Below are positions 25,830 to 34,266 of a stretch of DNA of 64,000 nt, piece by piece. The translations under genes were made by a program, and so were the position numbers. Origin of the DNA: Marinomonas rhizomae (GTDB taxonomy: Bacteria > Pseudomonadota > Gammaproteobacteria > Pseudomonadales > Marinomonadaceae). The first letter of the stretch is position 1. Each line of letters opens with the position of its first letter. The notes beneath the pieces were generated by a model. That model made no database searches and was not told the origin of the DNA. It saw only the letters and a program-made list of their open reading frames with translations. Location of the stretch: the NCBI RefSeq assembly GCF_003315485.1, contig NZ_QNSE01000002.1:62001-126000 (forward strand), in the 5' to 3' direction.

Positions 25830-27194
25830 TTAAGTACTTTTAAACCAAATGTTTTTCTTCATATTCTGTAAATAGCACCAATACAGTGTGACAGCGCGCG
25901 CGATAAATAGGGCAGCTTGACTTAGCCAAAGGCCATGGTTCCCCATGCCTTGGCTGAGAAACCAAACCGGAAAAAAGACCCCAATGACACAGATAATCAT
26001 GGTGTTTTGCATTTGCTTTACACTGGTAGTACCAATAAAAATACCGTCCAGCATAAAGGACCAAATACCCAACAGAGGAAAGAAAATGAGCCACGGTAGG
26101 TACAGATTGGCATCGTCACGAACGCTTTGTACATTCGTCAATAACGATATGATTTGATTACCAAAAAGCCAAAATATCAGCATCAAAATAACTGCAGCAA
26201 AAAGCGCCCAATAGGTAGAAAGCTTAATCACCTTTTTAAAATTCGTTTTGTCTTTACGGCCATAATATTCGCCACACAAGGCTTCGACTGAAAAGGCAAA
26301 ACCATCCAAGGCGTTCGAAATAATCATCAAGAAAGTCAGCAGAACGGCATTCGCAGCAAGAATCGAATCCCCTTGGCGCGCGCCTTGAGCCGTGAAAAAC
26401 AACATGACCAACAGCAAAAGAATGGTTCGCACAAATAAGTAACGGTTCACTTTCACTAACGCCATGTATTCACGCCATTTTGCTAAAACGCTTAACGGCA
26501 CATGACCGGAAAAGCCTTTTAACTTATGCCAAGCCAATACGCCGGCGACCGTTACGCCAATATAATGCGCAAACACAGTCGCCCACGCCACACCATCACT
26601 CGCCATGCCTAAACCATAAACGGCCACATAATCGAGAATCATATTGGCGATGTTAATCACCAGTAACATCCACAATGGCCCTTTGGAATATTGCACGCCA
26701 AAGAACCAACCCATTAAGGCATAACCCGCTAATACAGCTGGCGCACTGAAAATTCGCGCTTCACAATATAAACGTGCCCACGGCTCCACTTCAGCACTTG
26801 GCTCCATCAAGGTAATTGCCAAATCAATCAGTGGCCCTCGAAACAGAATCAGCATGAGCCCGATAAAAACGCCCATCAAAATCGATTGCAAAAGCAATTC
26901 ACGAACGCGTCGTTCGTCACCTTGCCCAAGCGCTTGTGCAGTCAATCCGGTTGAGCCCATACGCAAGAAGCCAAATGCCCAAAATAGAAAGCTAAAAATG
27001 CTCGCACCAATCGCCACTGCAGCAAGGTGTGTTGCCGTTCCTAAATGCCCAACCACCGCCGTATCAACCAAGCCAAGTAATGGAGTGGTGATGTTCGACA
27101 CCATAGGTGGCCATGCCATGCGCCAAATTTTTTGATTCAATACAGCATTTGCACGATACGAGCAAAAAATAGAACTGGGGGATAACTTTGACAC
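25830..27194 (-). CDS. MATE-family efflux transporter (DinF-like)
   Basis: The 454-residue membrane protein has twelve hydrophobic segments and MATE features: MAWPPMVSNITTPLLGLVDTAVVGHLG at the start, a duplicated six-helix arrangement and LDGFAFSVEALCGEYYG at the centre of the second half. The NITTPLLGLVDT opening is typical of the DinF branch. These antiporters export cationic drugs, organic acids or metabolites using sodium or protons. Its stop lies 4 bp from the convergent lldR stop, with no obvious terminator in between. Confidence 0.9.
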   Translation of the reverse strand: MSKLSPSSIFCSYRANAVLNQKIWRMAWPPMVSNITTPLLGLVDTAVVGHLGTATHLAAVAIGASIFSFLFWAFGFLRMGSTGLTAQALGQGDERRVRELLLQSILMGVFIGLMLILFRGPLIDLAITLMEPSAEVEPWARLYCEARIFSAPAVLAGYALMGWFFGVQYSKGPLWMLLVINIANMILDYVAVYGLGMASDGVAWATVFAHYIGVTVAGVLAWHKLKGFSGHVPLSVLAKWREYMALVKVNRYLFVRTILLLLVMLFFTAQGARQGDSILAANAVLLTFLMIISNALDGFAFSVEALCGEYYGRKDKTNFKKVIKLSTYWALFAAVILMLIFWLFGNQIISLLTNVQSVRDDANLYLPWLIFFPLLGIWSFMLDGIFIGTTSVKQMQNTMIICVIGVFFPVWFLSQGMGNHGLWLSQAALFIARAVTLYWCYLQNMKKNIWFKST

Positions 27195-27507
27195 AGAGAG
27201 CTCACTTGTGGATAAAAATCAATCAAAATAGGAAAACAGCAACGCGCCGATCTGTGGAAAATAATAGCAGTTATTAACAATTCGGGGCAGTTCTTAATGG
27301 TTTTGTGCAATAATTGGTCAAAAAGGAGCCGTTATCAGGTATGGTTCTCGTTTATGTCTTACTTACCCACAAAAAGCGGCTCCATAGATTCGACAAAATT
27401 CAATATTTCTAATATTGGATAAGTGATGCTTTTTTCCACAATCATGCTCACATCGTCGCGGAAATTTGCTAGAATCGCGTTTATTTTTTATCGTTCGGAG
27501 AACTTTT
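27195..27507. other. Intergenic region, about 310 bp, AT-rich
   Basis: It must hold the divergent promoters of the MATE gene and the small-membrane-protein/globin pair. One exact DnaA-box-like word (TTGTGGATAA, 27206-27215) and a near match at about 27363 occur, too few to suggest an origin. A short hairpin AATATT/AATATT lies near 27400. No further gene is visible. Confidence 0.4.
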
Positions 27508-27723
27508 ATGCCCAAGAAACTCAAGCCCTTTATCGAAGGTTTAGCTGTCGGGTGCGTATTCATCAGTATCACTATGCTGTTTCAAATTCCGCTTTACATG
27601 AGTTTCATCATAGGTGCATTGGCAGCATTAGGCGGATATCGTAATTCGATCAAAATGGACAAAGAAAAAACCGCCAAAAAAGAACAAAACCAGCCAAGCG
27701 ATAATAAGAAAGACACCGAATAG
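27508..27723 (+). CDS. Small membrane protein of unknown function
   Basis: ATG 27508 follows CGGAG at 27496-27500; the open frame extends upstream but without support. The 71-residue product (starting MPKKLKPFIEGLAVG) has two hydrophobic stretches (about 9-29 and 31-45) and a charged, Lys/Glu/Gln-rich tail. Its stop codon touches the ATG of the truncated globin gene, so the two are almost certainly cotranscribed. No family was recognised. An accessory role with the globin is inference. Confidence 0.7.
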   Translation: MPKKLKPFIEGLAVGCVFISITMLFQIPLYMSFIIGALAALGGYRNSIKMDKEKTAKKEQNQPSDNKKDTE

Positions 27724-28158
27724 ATGGCAAACTCTATCCCTCCGATCTATGGTGAAGGCGACGCTACATTACAAGCCGTAGGCGGGCTAACTGGCTTACA
27801 AAGCTTGGTCGAAACCTTCTATCGCATTATGGAAAACACACCAGAGTTTCGGCCGCTTTTTGATATGCATCCTAGCAATATTGAGCTAACCATCGATAAA
27901 TTGGTGTCTTTTTTATCCGGTTGGATGGGCGGCGAGAAGTTATTCTCGAAAAAATATGGCCCAATCAGCTTACCTCAAGCCCATGCACACTTAATCGTCA
28001 CCGAAAAAGAAAAAGCCATGTGGCTAAACTGCATGGCGGCTGCTCTCGATGAATTGAGTTATTCAGAAGATTTAAAAGCGTATTTACTACCTAAACTCGA
28101 GTTTCCCGCGGAACGCATTCGTCAGGTGAGTGCGGCTAGGCACAGCGAATCAGTTTAA
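27724..28158 (+). CDS. Group II-like truncated hemoglobin
   Basis: The 144-residue product is a truncated globin with the pattern GLQSLVETFYRIMENTPEFRPLFDMHP, a W-M-G-G segment, LPQAHAHLIVTEKEKAMWLNCM containing the likely proximal His, and a final helix LPKLEFPAERIRQV. Such globins bind O2 or NO in the cytoplasm. It starts immediately after the small membrane protein gene and lies 80 bp from the convergent norR gene. Placed next to NorR and Hmp, a role in NO or oxygen handling is plausible. Confidence 0.85.
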   Translation: MANSIPPIYGEGDATLQAVGGLTGLQSLVETFYRIMENTPEFRPLFDMHPSNIELTIDKLVSFLSGWMGGEKLFSKKYGPISLPQAHAHLIVTEKEKAMWLNCMAAALDELSYSEDLKAYLLPKLEFPAERIRQVSAARHSESV

Positions 28159-28237
28159 ACGAAACACAATGACATTCCTCTTCGAAACTGTCGCCTCCCT
28201 CAGTGGAATGTCATTGCGCTTCTGAAACGCTTTACGA

Positions 28238-29875
28238 TTAAGAGCGAATTTCTTTGGCGACAAAAATGCCTAAGCGTTTCGCTAAGCGCGCTAGGTTGGC
28301 GCGGTCCATAGATAGCTGCTGAGCAGCTTTAGTCCAATTCCCTTGATTCTTTTCTAATGCTTTTCGGATTAAATTTCGTTGGTAAGCCTCTGTTTCTAAA
28401 CGCAAATCGATTGAGTTGTGTTTTTCTAAGCACGGTAGCTCCAGTTCGTTTTTCTGTATCTTTTCTTTAGCACTATTATCGATTTGTAACCCTGTTAAAT
28501 GAGCAGAAGTGATAACGGTAATACCCGTTGGCTTATCTGCTTTAGAACTCTCTGCCTTTGAGAAAAGCGCAGCACGAGAAATAACATGCTCTAGCTCGCG
28601 CACATTTCCTGGCCAGTGATAAGCATCTAATAAATCAATTGCCGACGCAGACAAGGTAAGTTGTTGCAGACCCAATTTACGGCGGAATCGCTCGGCAAAA
28701 AAGCCGGCCAATAAAGCAATGTCGCCTTGTCTGTCACGCAAGGCAGGAACTTGGATAGGAAACACACTAAGGCGATGAAATAAATCGGCTCGAAAACGAT
28801 GCTCAGCGACTTCGGTTTCTAAATGTCGGTTGGTCGCAGCAATGATGCGTACGTTTACTTTGCGAATTTGATCTTTGCCAACCGCTTGGATTTCTTGGTT
28901 TTGAATAGCACGAAGTAAAGTACCTTGTACTTCTAGCGGCAGTTCACCAATTTCATCAAGCAACAAGGTACCACCGTCGGCCAATAAAAACTTACCATCG
29001 CGATCTCGATCCGCGCCAGTAAAGGCGCCTTTCACATGCCCAAACAACTCACTTTCGATGAGGTGATGCGGAATCGCGGCGCAATTCACATACACCATAG
29101 GTGCGTCAGAACGGGAAGAATGCTCATGCAGGGCTCGTGCAACAAGCTCTTTGCCTACGCCAGTTTCGCCTTCGATCAAGATGGAAAAGTCCGATGATGC
29201 AACCAAATTAATAGACTGTTTGAGATCTTGCATGACCTTACTTTGTCCAATCATTTCATGGTTTTGTTCGCCCATTACTTTTAATACGTTCTGAGCATGT
29301 TGCGATTGGTTTTCTAATTGCTCCATCAAGATGGCGGTATTTAGCGTCATCGCCGCCATAGTCCCGATGATTTCTAGCGCACGCGCATCAATATCATCAA
29401 AAACACCTGGCATGATGCTATCTAACGTCACAACTCCGATTAATTTTCCCTCCAAATGTAGCGGAACGCCCATGCAAGAATGCACAGGTAAATTCTCATC
29501 ATGACCTAACACCATACCATCGTAAGGATCGGGGAGAGGCGAGTCAGCAGGAAAACGAACTGGATAATGACCGCTACTAATGGTCTTCAAACGTGGATGT
29601 TCATCAATAATAAATCGACGCCCCATAAGGTCATCTGATAAACCGCGCTGAGCCAGCGGCGTCAACACCCCATGGCTATGAGACAACAAAACAACGGCAT
29701 CGCAGTTGATCGTGGCCCGTACCGCGTAAACCAATTGTTCAAAACGATTGGGCTGCGTCACTGCGCTAGCAAGGTCGAGGGCAAAGCTTAGTAAAGCGTT
29801 ATTAGAAACCTGATTCATGGTCATCCATTCATAGAGGGCATTACAGTTAGTGTCAATTTGACTCAAAGATATCAT
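28238..29875 (-). CDS. norR: Nitric-oxide-responsive sigma-54 activator NorR
   Basis: The 545-residue protein has the NorR layout. A GAF sensor domain spans about 25-185. The AAA+ domain spans about 212-440, with Walker A GETGVGKE, the GAFTGA loop that contacts sigma-54 and Walker [14 protein letters not shown]-terminal Fis-type HTH follows ([27 protein letters not shown]). NorR binds NO through a non-haem iron in the GAF domain and activates detoxification genes. It is divergent from hmp, with a -24/-12 promoter in between, so hmp is the predicted target. Confidence 0.92.
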   Translation of the reverse strand: MISLSQIDTNCNALYEWMTMNQVSNNALLSFALDLASAVTQPNRFEQLVYAVRATINCDAVVLLSHSHGVLTPLAQRGLSDDLMGRRFIIDEHPRLKTISSGHYPVRFPADSPLPDPYDGMVLGHDENLPVHSCMGVPLHLEGKLIGVVTLDSIMPGVFDDIDARALEIIGTMAAMTLNTAILMEQLENQSQHAQNVLKVMGEQNHEMIGQSKVMQDLKQSINLVASSDFSILIEGETGVGKELVARALHEHSSRSDAPMVYVNCAAIPHHLIESELFGHVKGAFTGADRDRDGKFLLADGGTLLLDEIGELPLEVQGTLLRAIQNQEIQAVGKDQIRKVNVRIIAATNRHLETEVAEHRFRADLFHRLSVFPIQVPALRDRQGDIALLAGFFAERFRRKLGLQQLTLSASAIDLLDAYHWPGNVRELEHVISRAALFSKAESSKADKPTGITVITSAHLTGLQIDNSAKEKIQKNELELPCLEKHNSIDLRLETEAYQRNLIRKALEKNQGNWTKAAQQLSMDRANLARLAKRLGIFVAKEIRS

Positions 29876-29893
29876 ATGGACTTTTTATTTTGC

Positions 29894-29908
29894 GAGTCTT
29901 ATTGACTC
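29894..29908. promoter_or_regulatory. Possible NorR enhancer half of the hmp control region
   Basis: GAGTC (29894-29898) and GACTC (29904-29908) form an inverted repeat with a 5-bp centre, about 55 bp upstream of the -24 element. Known NorR sites are inverted repeats in this kind of position. The match is loose. Confidence 0.35.
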
Positions 29909-29960
29909 TTCTATCAATATAAAATATCTAACATACTGATTTAAATATCTATTTTTTTGT

Positions 29961-29975
29961 TGGCACGCGCTTCGC
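29961..29975 (+). promoter_or_regulatory. Sigma-54 promoter of hmp
   Basis: TGGCACGCGCTTCGCT has GG and GC separated by exactly 10 bp, matching the -24/-12 arrangement; the -12 half deviates from TTGC by one base. It lies about 50 bp upstream of the hmp start and is the natural target for NorR. Confidence 0.75.
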
Positions 29976-30024
29976 TATAGAAGAGATAGAAAGACTTTAA
30001 TCATCCAATCAAAAGGATACAAAA

Positions 30025-31215
30025 ATGCTATCTCAACAACACATAGATACAGTAAAAGCCACTATCCCACTTCTTGCTTCTGCAGGTACAGCGATTACAG
30101 AGCATTTTTATCAACGCATGTTTTCTCATAACCCAGAACTAAAAGATGTGTTCAACATGACGCATCAAAGAACGGGAGGCCAACCTGCGGCTTTGTTTAA
30201 TGCTATCGCAGCCTACGCAACACACATAGATAACCTAGAGGTACTAACCAGCGCTGTGATGCGTATCGCTCATAAGCACACCAGCTTTAATATTCAGCCA
30301 AACCAATACGACATCGTTGGCCATCACCTGCTTGAAACTTTACGCGAACTTGCGCCAGATGCTTTTACTAAAGACGTTGAAGAAGCCTGGGCTGCGGCTT
30401 ACGCCCAATTAGCAGAAATTTTCATCAAAGTAGAAGGCGACCTTTATGCAGAACGCGCCGCCCAACAAGGCGGCTGGAAAGATTTCCGCCGTTTCCGAGT
30501 GGCTTCTAAAACACCAGAATCTGAGCTGGTTACCAGCTTTGTGTTTGAACCTGTCGATGGCGGTGCGGTAATTGATTATCAACCGGGGCAATACCTTGGC
30601 ATCAAATTACACCCAGAAGGCAACGAGTTCGACGAAATTCGTCAGTATTCACTGTCTACTGCGCCAAACGGCAACAGCTACCGCATCAGTGTGAAACGCG
30701 AAGGCACAGGTGATATCAAGGGCGTGATGTCGAATTACCTACACGATCACATCAGCGTAGGCGATGAAATTGAAGCCATGCCTCCCGCTGGTGATTTTGT
30801 TTTCCAAGATAAGCAAACACCTGTGGTATTGATTTCTGGTGGTGTCGGCTTAACACCAATGCAAGCCATGCTAAATACGCTCGCTAAGCAGCAATACAGC
30901 TACCCAGTAAGCTATTTGCACGCTTGTGCTCATCAAGGTCAGCATTCCTTCAAAGAACACGTAAACAGCCTGAAAGACCAACTAAACTTGTCTGTTCACA
31001 CTTGGTACGAGCAAACCGACAGCGAAGCCGAAGGTGTGTTAAACGGCATGATGCAACTCGATGCCATCAAAGACAGCTTACCGCTGACAAATGGCGAGTT
31101 TTACTTGTGCGGGCCAGTGGGCTTCATGATGTTCGTCAAGCAGCAATTATTAACCCTTGGGGTAGAAGCAGACCGCATTCATTACGAATTGTTCGGCCCG
31201 CATCAAGAGGTGTAA
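30025..31215 (+). CDS. hmp: Flavohemoprotein (nitric oxide dioxygenase)
   Basis: The 396-residue protein equals E. coli Hmp in length. A globin domain (about 1-138) contains AHKHTSFNIQPNQYDIVGHHLL with the proximal His. It is followed by a FAD domain (YQPGQYLGIKL, IRQYSLS) and an NAD-binding domain (VLISGGVGLTPMQAML, YLCGPVGFM). It turns NO plus O2 into nitrate in the cytoplasm. AAAAGGA precedes the ATG. It is controlled by the divergent NorR through a sigma-54 promoter. Confidence 0.95.
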   Translation: MLSQQHIDTVKATIPLLASAGTAITEHFYQRMFSHNPELKDVFNMTHQRTGGQPAALFNAIAAYATHIDNLEVLTSAVMRIAHKHTSFNIQPNQYDIVGHHLLETLRELAPDAFTKDVEEAWAAAYAQLAEIFIKVEGDLYAERAAQQGGWKDFRRFRVASKTPESELVTSFVFEPVDGGAVIDYQPGQYLGIKLHPEGNEFDEIRQYSLSTAPNGNSYRISVKREGTGDIKGVMSNYLHDHISVGDEIEAMPPAGDFVFQDKQTPVVLISGGVGLTPMQAMLNTLAKQQYSYPVSYLHACAHQGQHSFKEHVNSLKDQLNLSVHTWYEQTDSEAEGVLNGMMQLDAIKDSLPLTNGEFYLCGPVGFMMFVKQQLLTLGVEADRIHYELFGPHQEV

Positions 31216-31233
31216 CCTTTAACTCCTCCCTAA

Positions 31234-31306
31234 CCCTCCCTTTCAAAAACAAAAAGGGAGGGAGTTAATACAGCAAGACTAGCTCCTCCCCCTGCTAAGG
31301 GGGAGG
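31234..31306. terminator. Double hairpin between convergent hmp and GST genes
   Basis: Hairpin one pairs 31234-31243 with 31253-31262 (10 bp). Hairpin two is CCTCCCCCT/AGGGGGAGG (31285-31293 with 31298-31306, GCTA loop). Neither has a long T-run on the plus strand. Their position between two gene ends suggests termination or RNA 3'-end protection. Confidence 0.65.
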
Positions 31307-31317
31307 TTGGGAGGGGG

Positions 31318-31977
31318 TTACTCACTTTCCTGGGCAAGCAGCAGCGCTTGGTCTTGTTGCTCAGCTTTAATAAACGCTGGACGTGAAATGACGCGATCAA
31401 TATAAGCATCCACCACAGGGTTCGTCGTAATGAGTCCAAACATACGACACCATTTCAAGCTGATACCCCACAGAATATCAACAGCATAAAGTTGTTCTCC
31501 TAATAAATAAGGGCCTTTGGCGATTTGATCGAATAAGGTTTTAAGCATTTTATCAAAACTACCATAGGATAATTGAGTAGCTTCAACAGGAGAGCGATTA
31601 AAGGCTTTGTCGATCAAAGCAGGTTCAAAGCTGCTGCCTTGGTAGGCCATCCAGCGCAAATAAGCTCCACGTTTTGGGTCATTTAAAGCTGGGGCCAAGC
31701 CTTTTTCAGGGAAAAGATCAGCCAAATATAGATAACAAGCGACTTGTTCAGTGACTACCGTGCCGTTATGTACAAGGGTTGGAAATTTACCCAAGGGATT
31801 GATAGCCAGAAATTCCGGCTGCTGGTTTTCTCCTGCTTTAAAATTCAGCACTTTCATCTCATAGGGTACACCCAATTCTTCTAGCAAAACCAACACGCCA
31901 GTGCCTCGAGTTTGTGGGGCGTGATATAGCGTGATGGTGCCATTGTTTCGAGCTATGTTGTCGTGGATATTACTCAT
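31318..31977 (-). CDS. Glutathione S-transferase family protein
   Basis: The 219-residue protein has a thioredoxin-fold N-terminal domain (TLYHAPQTRGTGVLVLLEELGVPYEMKVLNF, LGKFPTLVHNGTVVTEQVACYLYLADLFP) with the conserved cis-Pro in FPTL and the glutathione-contact pair near TEQ. An all-helical C-terminal domain with GPYLLGEQLYAVDI follows. It is cytosolic and its substrate is unknown. It is divergent from the WYL regulator 155 bp away, which may control it. Confidence 0.9.
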   Translation of the reverse strand: MSNIHDNIARNNGTITLYHAPQTRGTGVLVLLEELGVPYEMKVLNFKAGENQQPEFLAINPLGKFPTLVHNGTVVTEQVACYLYLADLFPEKGLAPALNDPKRGAYLRWMAYQGSSFEPALIDKAFNRSPVEATQLSYGSFDKMLKTLFDQIAKGPYLLGEQLYAVDILWGISLKWCRMFGLITTNPVVDAYIDRVISRPAFIKAEQQDQALLLAQESE

Positions 31978-32041
31978 GTCAGTTGCCTCAAAAGGATGTT
32001 GGGGAAATAATGCTTACTACATGAACAATACTAGCGATGAA

Positions 32042-32062
32042 ACCTGCCATCTGATGTCAGGT
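32042..32062. promoter_or_regulatory. 21-bp near-perfect palindrome between gst and the WYL regulator
   Basis: ACCTGCCATC and GATGTCAGGT are inverted around a central T with one mismatch. A TATACT -10-like box sits at 32070-32075. This is a good operator candidate for the adjacent WYL/YafY-type regulator and may control both divergent genes. Confidence 0.65.
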
Positions 32063-32132
32063 ATTTCTTTTATACTGGAAAAATACAATTCACTTATCGC
32101 TACTACTGATGACACAGCTTAAGGGAAATCTC

Positions 32133-33110
32133 ATGCGGGCCAGTCGAATACTGAAACTTCTGATGATGTTACAGACCCATGAAAGGGTGACTGCTCGCAC
32201 ATTGGCTGGCGCCTGTGAAACGTCGATCCGCACGGTTTATCGAGACATTGATGCGCTTAGCGCTATTGGCGTGCCCGTTTATAGCGAGCAAGGCGTACAA
32301 GGCGGCTATCGGCTATTGCGAGGCTACGACACCAGACTGAATGGGCTTTCTGCTAAGGAAGCTGAAACACTGTTTCTGACGGGTTTGACCGGTCCAGCTC
32401 AAAAAATGGGGCTGCAAGCGACTCTTGCTGACGCGCAATTGAAATTAAAAGCCGCTTTGCCAGAAAACATGAGACTCGAGACGGATCGCTTACAGAGCCG
32501 ATTCTTGCTGGATGCGCCAAATTGGTTTTTCGACGATGAACAAGTCACTTACTTACCAGACTTAATGACAGCAGTATTAGAACAGCAATGTATTGTCATG
32601 CAATATCAAAGCTGGAAAGCCGAAGTAAATCGTCAGACCCAACCCCTAGGCATCGTTTTAAAAGGTGGGCAATGGTATTTGCTAGCAAAAGTCGATACAG
32701 ACGTTCGAACGTATCGCGTATCTCGTATTGAATCACTGACCTTACTGGATGAGACATTCGAGCGGCCTAAAGACTTCAATTTAGCCGCGTTTTGGCAAGA
32801 TAGTTTACGACGCATGGAAGCGATTCAATTTCCAATTATTGCCGATGTACGCTTAACCGCGTTGGGCGTTAAGATCATGCAACATGTGTGTTCTTCTTAT
32901 GTGGTGAAACAAGCGACGATTGAACCAATGGATGATTCAGGCTGGCACCGAGCTAAATTGCCAGTAGGTGAATCAGTACACGGCTGTGCTGAACTCTTGC
33001 GTTTCGGTGCTGAATTGGAAGTCATTGGCCCACCAGAACTGCGTAAGGAAATGGAGGAATTGGTATCGTCCTTGGCAGTGCTGTATCAGAGAAATGCCTC
33101 CCAAGATTAA
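32133..33110 (+). CDS. YafY/PafC-type HTH and WYL-domain transcriptional regulator
   Basis: The ATG at 32133 (MRASRILKLLMMLQ) is chosen because AAGGGA precedes it; an in-frame ATG at 32109 lacks a ribosome site. The roughly 325-residue product has an HTH_11 domain (VTARTLAGACETSIRTVYRDIDALSAIGVPV), a WYL domain (about 130-230; QPLGIVLKGGQWYLLAKV) and a C-terminal extension. WYL domains bind ligands or nucleic acids. It is divergent from a GST gene with a strong palindrome between the two. Confidence 0.87.
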   Translation: MRASRILKLLMMLQTHERVTARTLAGACETSIRTVYRDIDALSAIGVPVYSEQGVQGGYRLLRGYDTRLNGLSAKEAETLFLTGLTGPAQKMGLQATLADAQLKLKAALPENMRLETDRLQSRFLLDAPNWFFDDEQVTYLPDLMTAVLEQQCIVMQYQSWKAEVNRQTQPLGIVLKGGQWYLLAKVDTDVRTYRVSRIESLTLLDETFERPKDFNLAAFWQDSLRRMEAIQFPIIADVRLTALGVKIMQHVCSSYVVKQATIEPMDDSGWHRAKLPVGESVHGCAELLRFGAELEVIGPPELRKEMEELVSSLAVLYQRNASQD

Positions 33111-33317
33111 GCAAATCTCCTTCCATGAAAATATCCTTGATCACCCGCCGACTACAAATAGTCAAGCTACTGCTTCCACACTCAAAAATCACTAATTTAC
33201 TCAAGTTCACCAACTACAATATGTGCAAACTAGCCCGCGACTGCTGGCAAGACATTAGTCTCGATTGATGCTTTCCTGTATTGAAAAGTAGGGGGGATGT
33301 AGGATGATGATTGTTAA

Positions 33318-33533
33318 TTAGTCTAAATTGTCACTCTTGTCTCGATTAGGTTTAGCTACTGGGGTTTTTACGCCATTCTGGTCTCTAACATAGTACTCAC
33401 CATAGTTGCCTTTGTTTATTTCTTTAACAAATTCAGCACGTGTCATTTTCTCATTCGTTTTGGTGTTCTTAAACTTAGTATTTCTACCTGTTTTGCTTTC
33501 TTCAGTGACGATGACTTGTGGTTTCTTGGCCAT
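33318..33533 (-). CDS. Small DUF3892-like protein
   Basis: The 71-residue, highly charged product (starting MAKKPQVIVTEESKTGRN) has the pattern M-T-R-A-E-F-V-x-x-I-x-x-G-x-Y-x-x-Y-Y-V, then N-G-V-K-T-P-V-A-K-P-N. This is the layout of short DUF3892-type proteins that are common in accessory regions; the link is by pattern, not a search. A ribosome site (GGGG then ATG) lies just upstream. Function is unknown. It marks the left side of an accessory pocket that also holds an Abi/HEPN protein. Confidence 0.72.
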   Translation of the reverse strand: MAKKPQVIVTEESKTGRNTKFKNTKTNEKMTRAEFVKEINKGNYGEYYVRDQNGVKTPVAKPNRDKSDNLD

Positions 33534-33593
33534 TAGAAGCCCCTGTTTGATGATGTGTAGGCTTTTAAGGGTAGTTGATAAATTAAAAAATTA

Positions 33594-33608
33594 GGGGGGG
33601 GGAAAAAA
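33594..33608. repeat. G9A6 homopolymer tract
   Basis: Nine consecutive G (33594-33602) are followed by six A. On the minus strand the C9 tract lies about 60 bp upstream of the small DUF3892-like gene, within promoter range. Tracts of this length are prone to slippage and can drive phase variation of expression. Confidence 0.7.
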
Positions 33609-33703
33609 GCGAGTGGGCTAACTAGAAGATGCAAATTAACTAAAGGGTTAGCAGTTTTATTTTGCAATAAAAAATTTCTATCGCAATTCCATGTTGCAAT
33701 AGT

Positions 33704-33709
33704 TATAAT
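33704..33709 (+). promoter_or_regulatory. Candidate promoter of the small-ORF transcript
   Basis: TATAAT (33704-33709) is a perfect -10 box. A weak -35 (TCGCAA, 33681-33686) lies 17 bp upstream. Transcription would begin near 33716 and could run to the terminator at 34199-34261. Confidence 0.45.
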
Positions 33710-33757
33710 CAATTGGCACAATACACATAAATAACAATACCACATTCCTGTCTTATT

Positions 33758-33898
33758 ATGGAGATTAAGTTAAAGAGCCAAGAAAATGCAGCGGGATTTA
33801 GTTGTATTACTGACGCGCCAGTCAACATTTTAGTTGTTACAATGCATGAAAAAGGAGGAGAGCTATATGAAAAAGACATAAAAATGCCGCTTACTTAG
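33758..33898 (+). CDS. Hypothetical 46-residue peptide
   Basis: The frame starts MEIKLKSQENAAGFS and ends KDIKMPLT. It contains a beta-like hydrophobic stretch (PVNILVVTM). There is no convincing ribosome site before the ATG; a strong AAGGAGGAG at about 33851-33859 lies inside it and instead precedes a 4-codon frame (MKKT). The peptide looks plausible as protein but could equally be chance or the tail of a decayed gene. Confidence 0.3.
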   Translation: MEIKLKSQENAAGFSCITDAPVNILVVTMHEKGGELYEKDIKMPLT

Positions 33899-34022
33899 CG
33901 GAACTAAAAAAGCGGCTTCGATGTGCAATCTTGCTCGCCAAAGCAATCAGCACTTGCTGAGATAGACTCAACGAATTACAAATCAGATCCTAGCGCACAT
34001 AGGTTAGGATCTCAAGAGTCTA
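33887..34022 (+). ncRNA. Multi-hairpin structured RNA segment upstream of a 33-residue ORF
   Basis: Two sets of hairpins are visible. First, GCCGCT (33886-33891) can pair with AGCGGC near 33910-33915, or its CCGCT can pair with AGCGG just downstream, which are alternatives. Second, TAGACTC and GAGTCTA (about 33963-33969 and 34015-34021) enclose a perfect 8-bp hairpin AGATCCTA/TAGGATCT. The nested arrangement next to small ORFs suggests a structured leader or small RNA rather than chance. Confidence 0.4.
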
Positions 34023-34073
34023 TTAATGCCATCGGAGCTTTTTCATTAATCTGTACTTAATAGAGGAAAATCT

Positions 34074-34175
34074 ATGAGTAAGTTACAGCTTGTTATTGAA
34101 AAGGCAGTTGAGGTGCTAGTGCTTCTCAATGAGCTAATAGACAGCTTAACCGTCTTGATCCATTCGCTGGCTTAG
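34074..34175 (+). CDS. 33-residue hydrophobic/amphipathic peptide
   Basis: An AGAGG ribosome site (34062-34066) lies 7 nt before the ATG. The product begins MSKLQLVIEKAVEVLVLL and continues with Leu/Val/Ile every three to four residues and sparse charges. This pattern would form one amphipathic or membrane-associated helix. It is preceded by nested hairpins and followed by a terminator. Size, helix and structured leader recall type I toxin peptides, but no known toxin family was recognised, so function is open. Confidence 0.5.
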   Translation: MSKLQLVIEKAVEVLVLLNELIDSLTVLIHSLA

Positions 34176-34198
34176 GTGGTTTCTGTTTTGATATTAGA

Positions 34199-34261
34199 AG
34201 CCACACTTGAATGGCTCTTCTATCGTTGGTTAATCAACGTTAGGGACACGGTGTGGCTTTT
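34199..34261 (+). terminator. Terminator of the small-peptide transcript
   Basis: AGCCACAC (34199-34206) and GTGTGGCT (34251-34258) pair perfectly. Between them CGTTG/CAACG (34224-34238) forms an inner hairpin. A short T-run follows. The long stem starts 23 bp after the 33-residue ORF. Confidence 0.65.
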
Positions 34262-34266
34262 AGCTA

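Noticed and set aside
27206-27372. DnaA-box-like words near the MATE/globin intergenic region
   Set aside because: Only one exact and one near match. A single 9-mer match is expected about once by chance in a 64-kb window, and no AT-rich unwinding region or dnaA/dnaN genes are nearby.
31298-31317. G-rich stretch resembling a G-quadruplex at the end of the GST gene
   Set aside because: Only three runs of at least three G are present. The hairpin with the adjacent C-rich arm explains the composition better.
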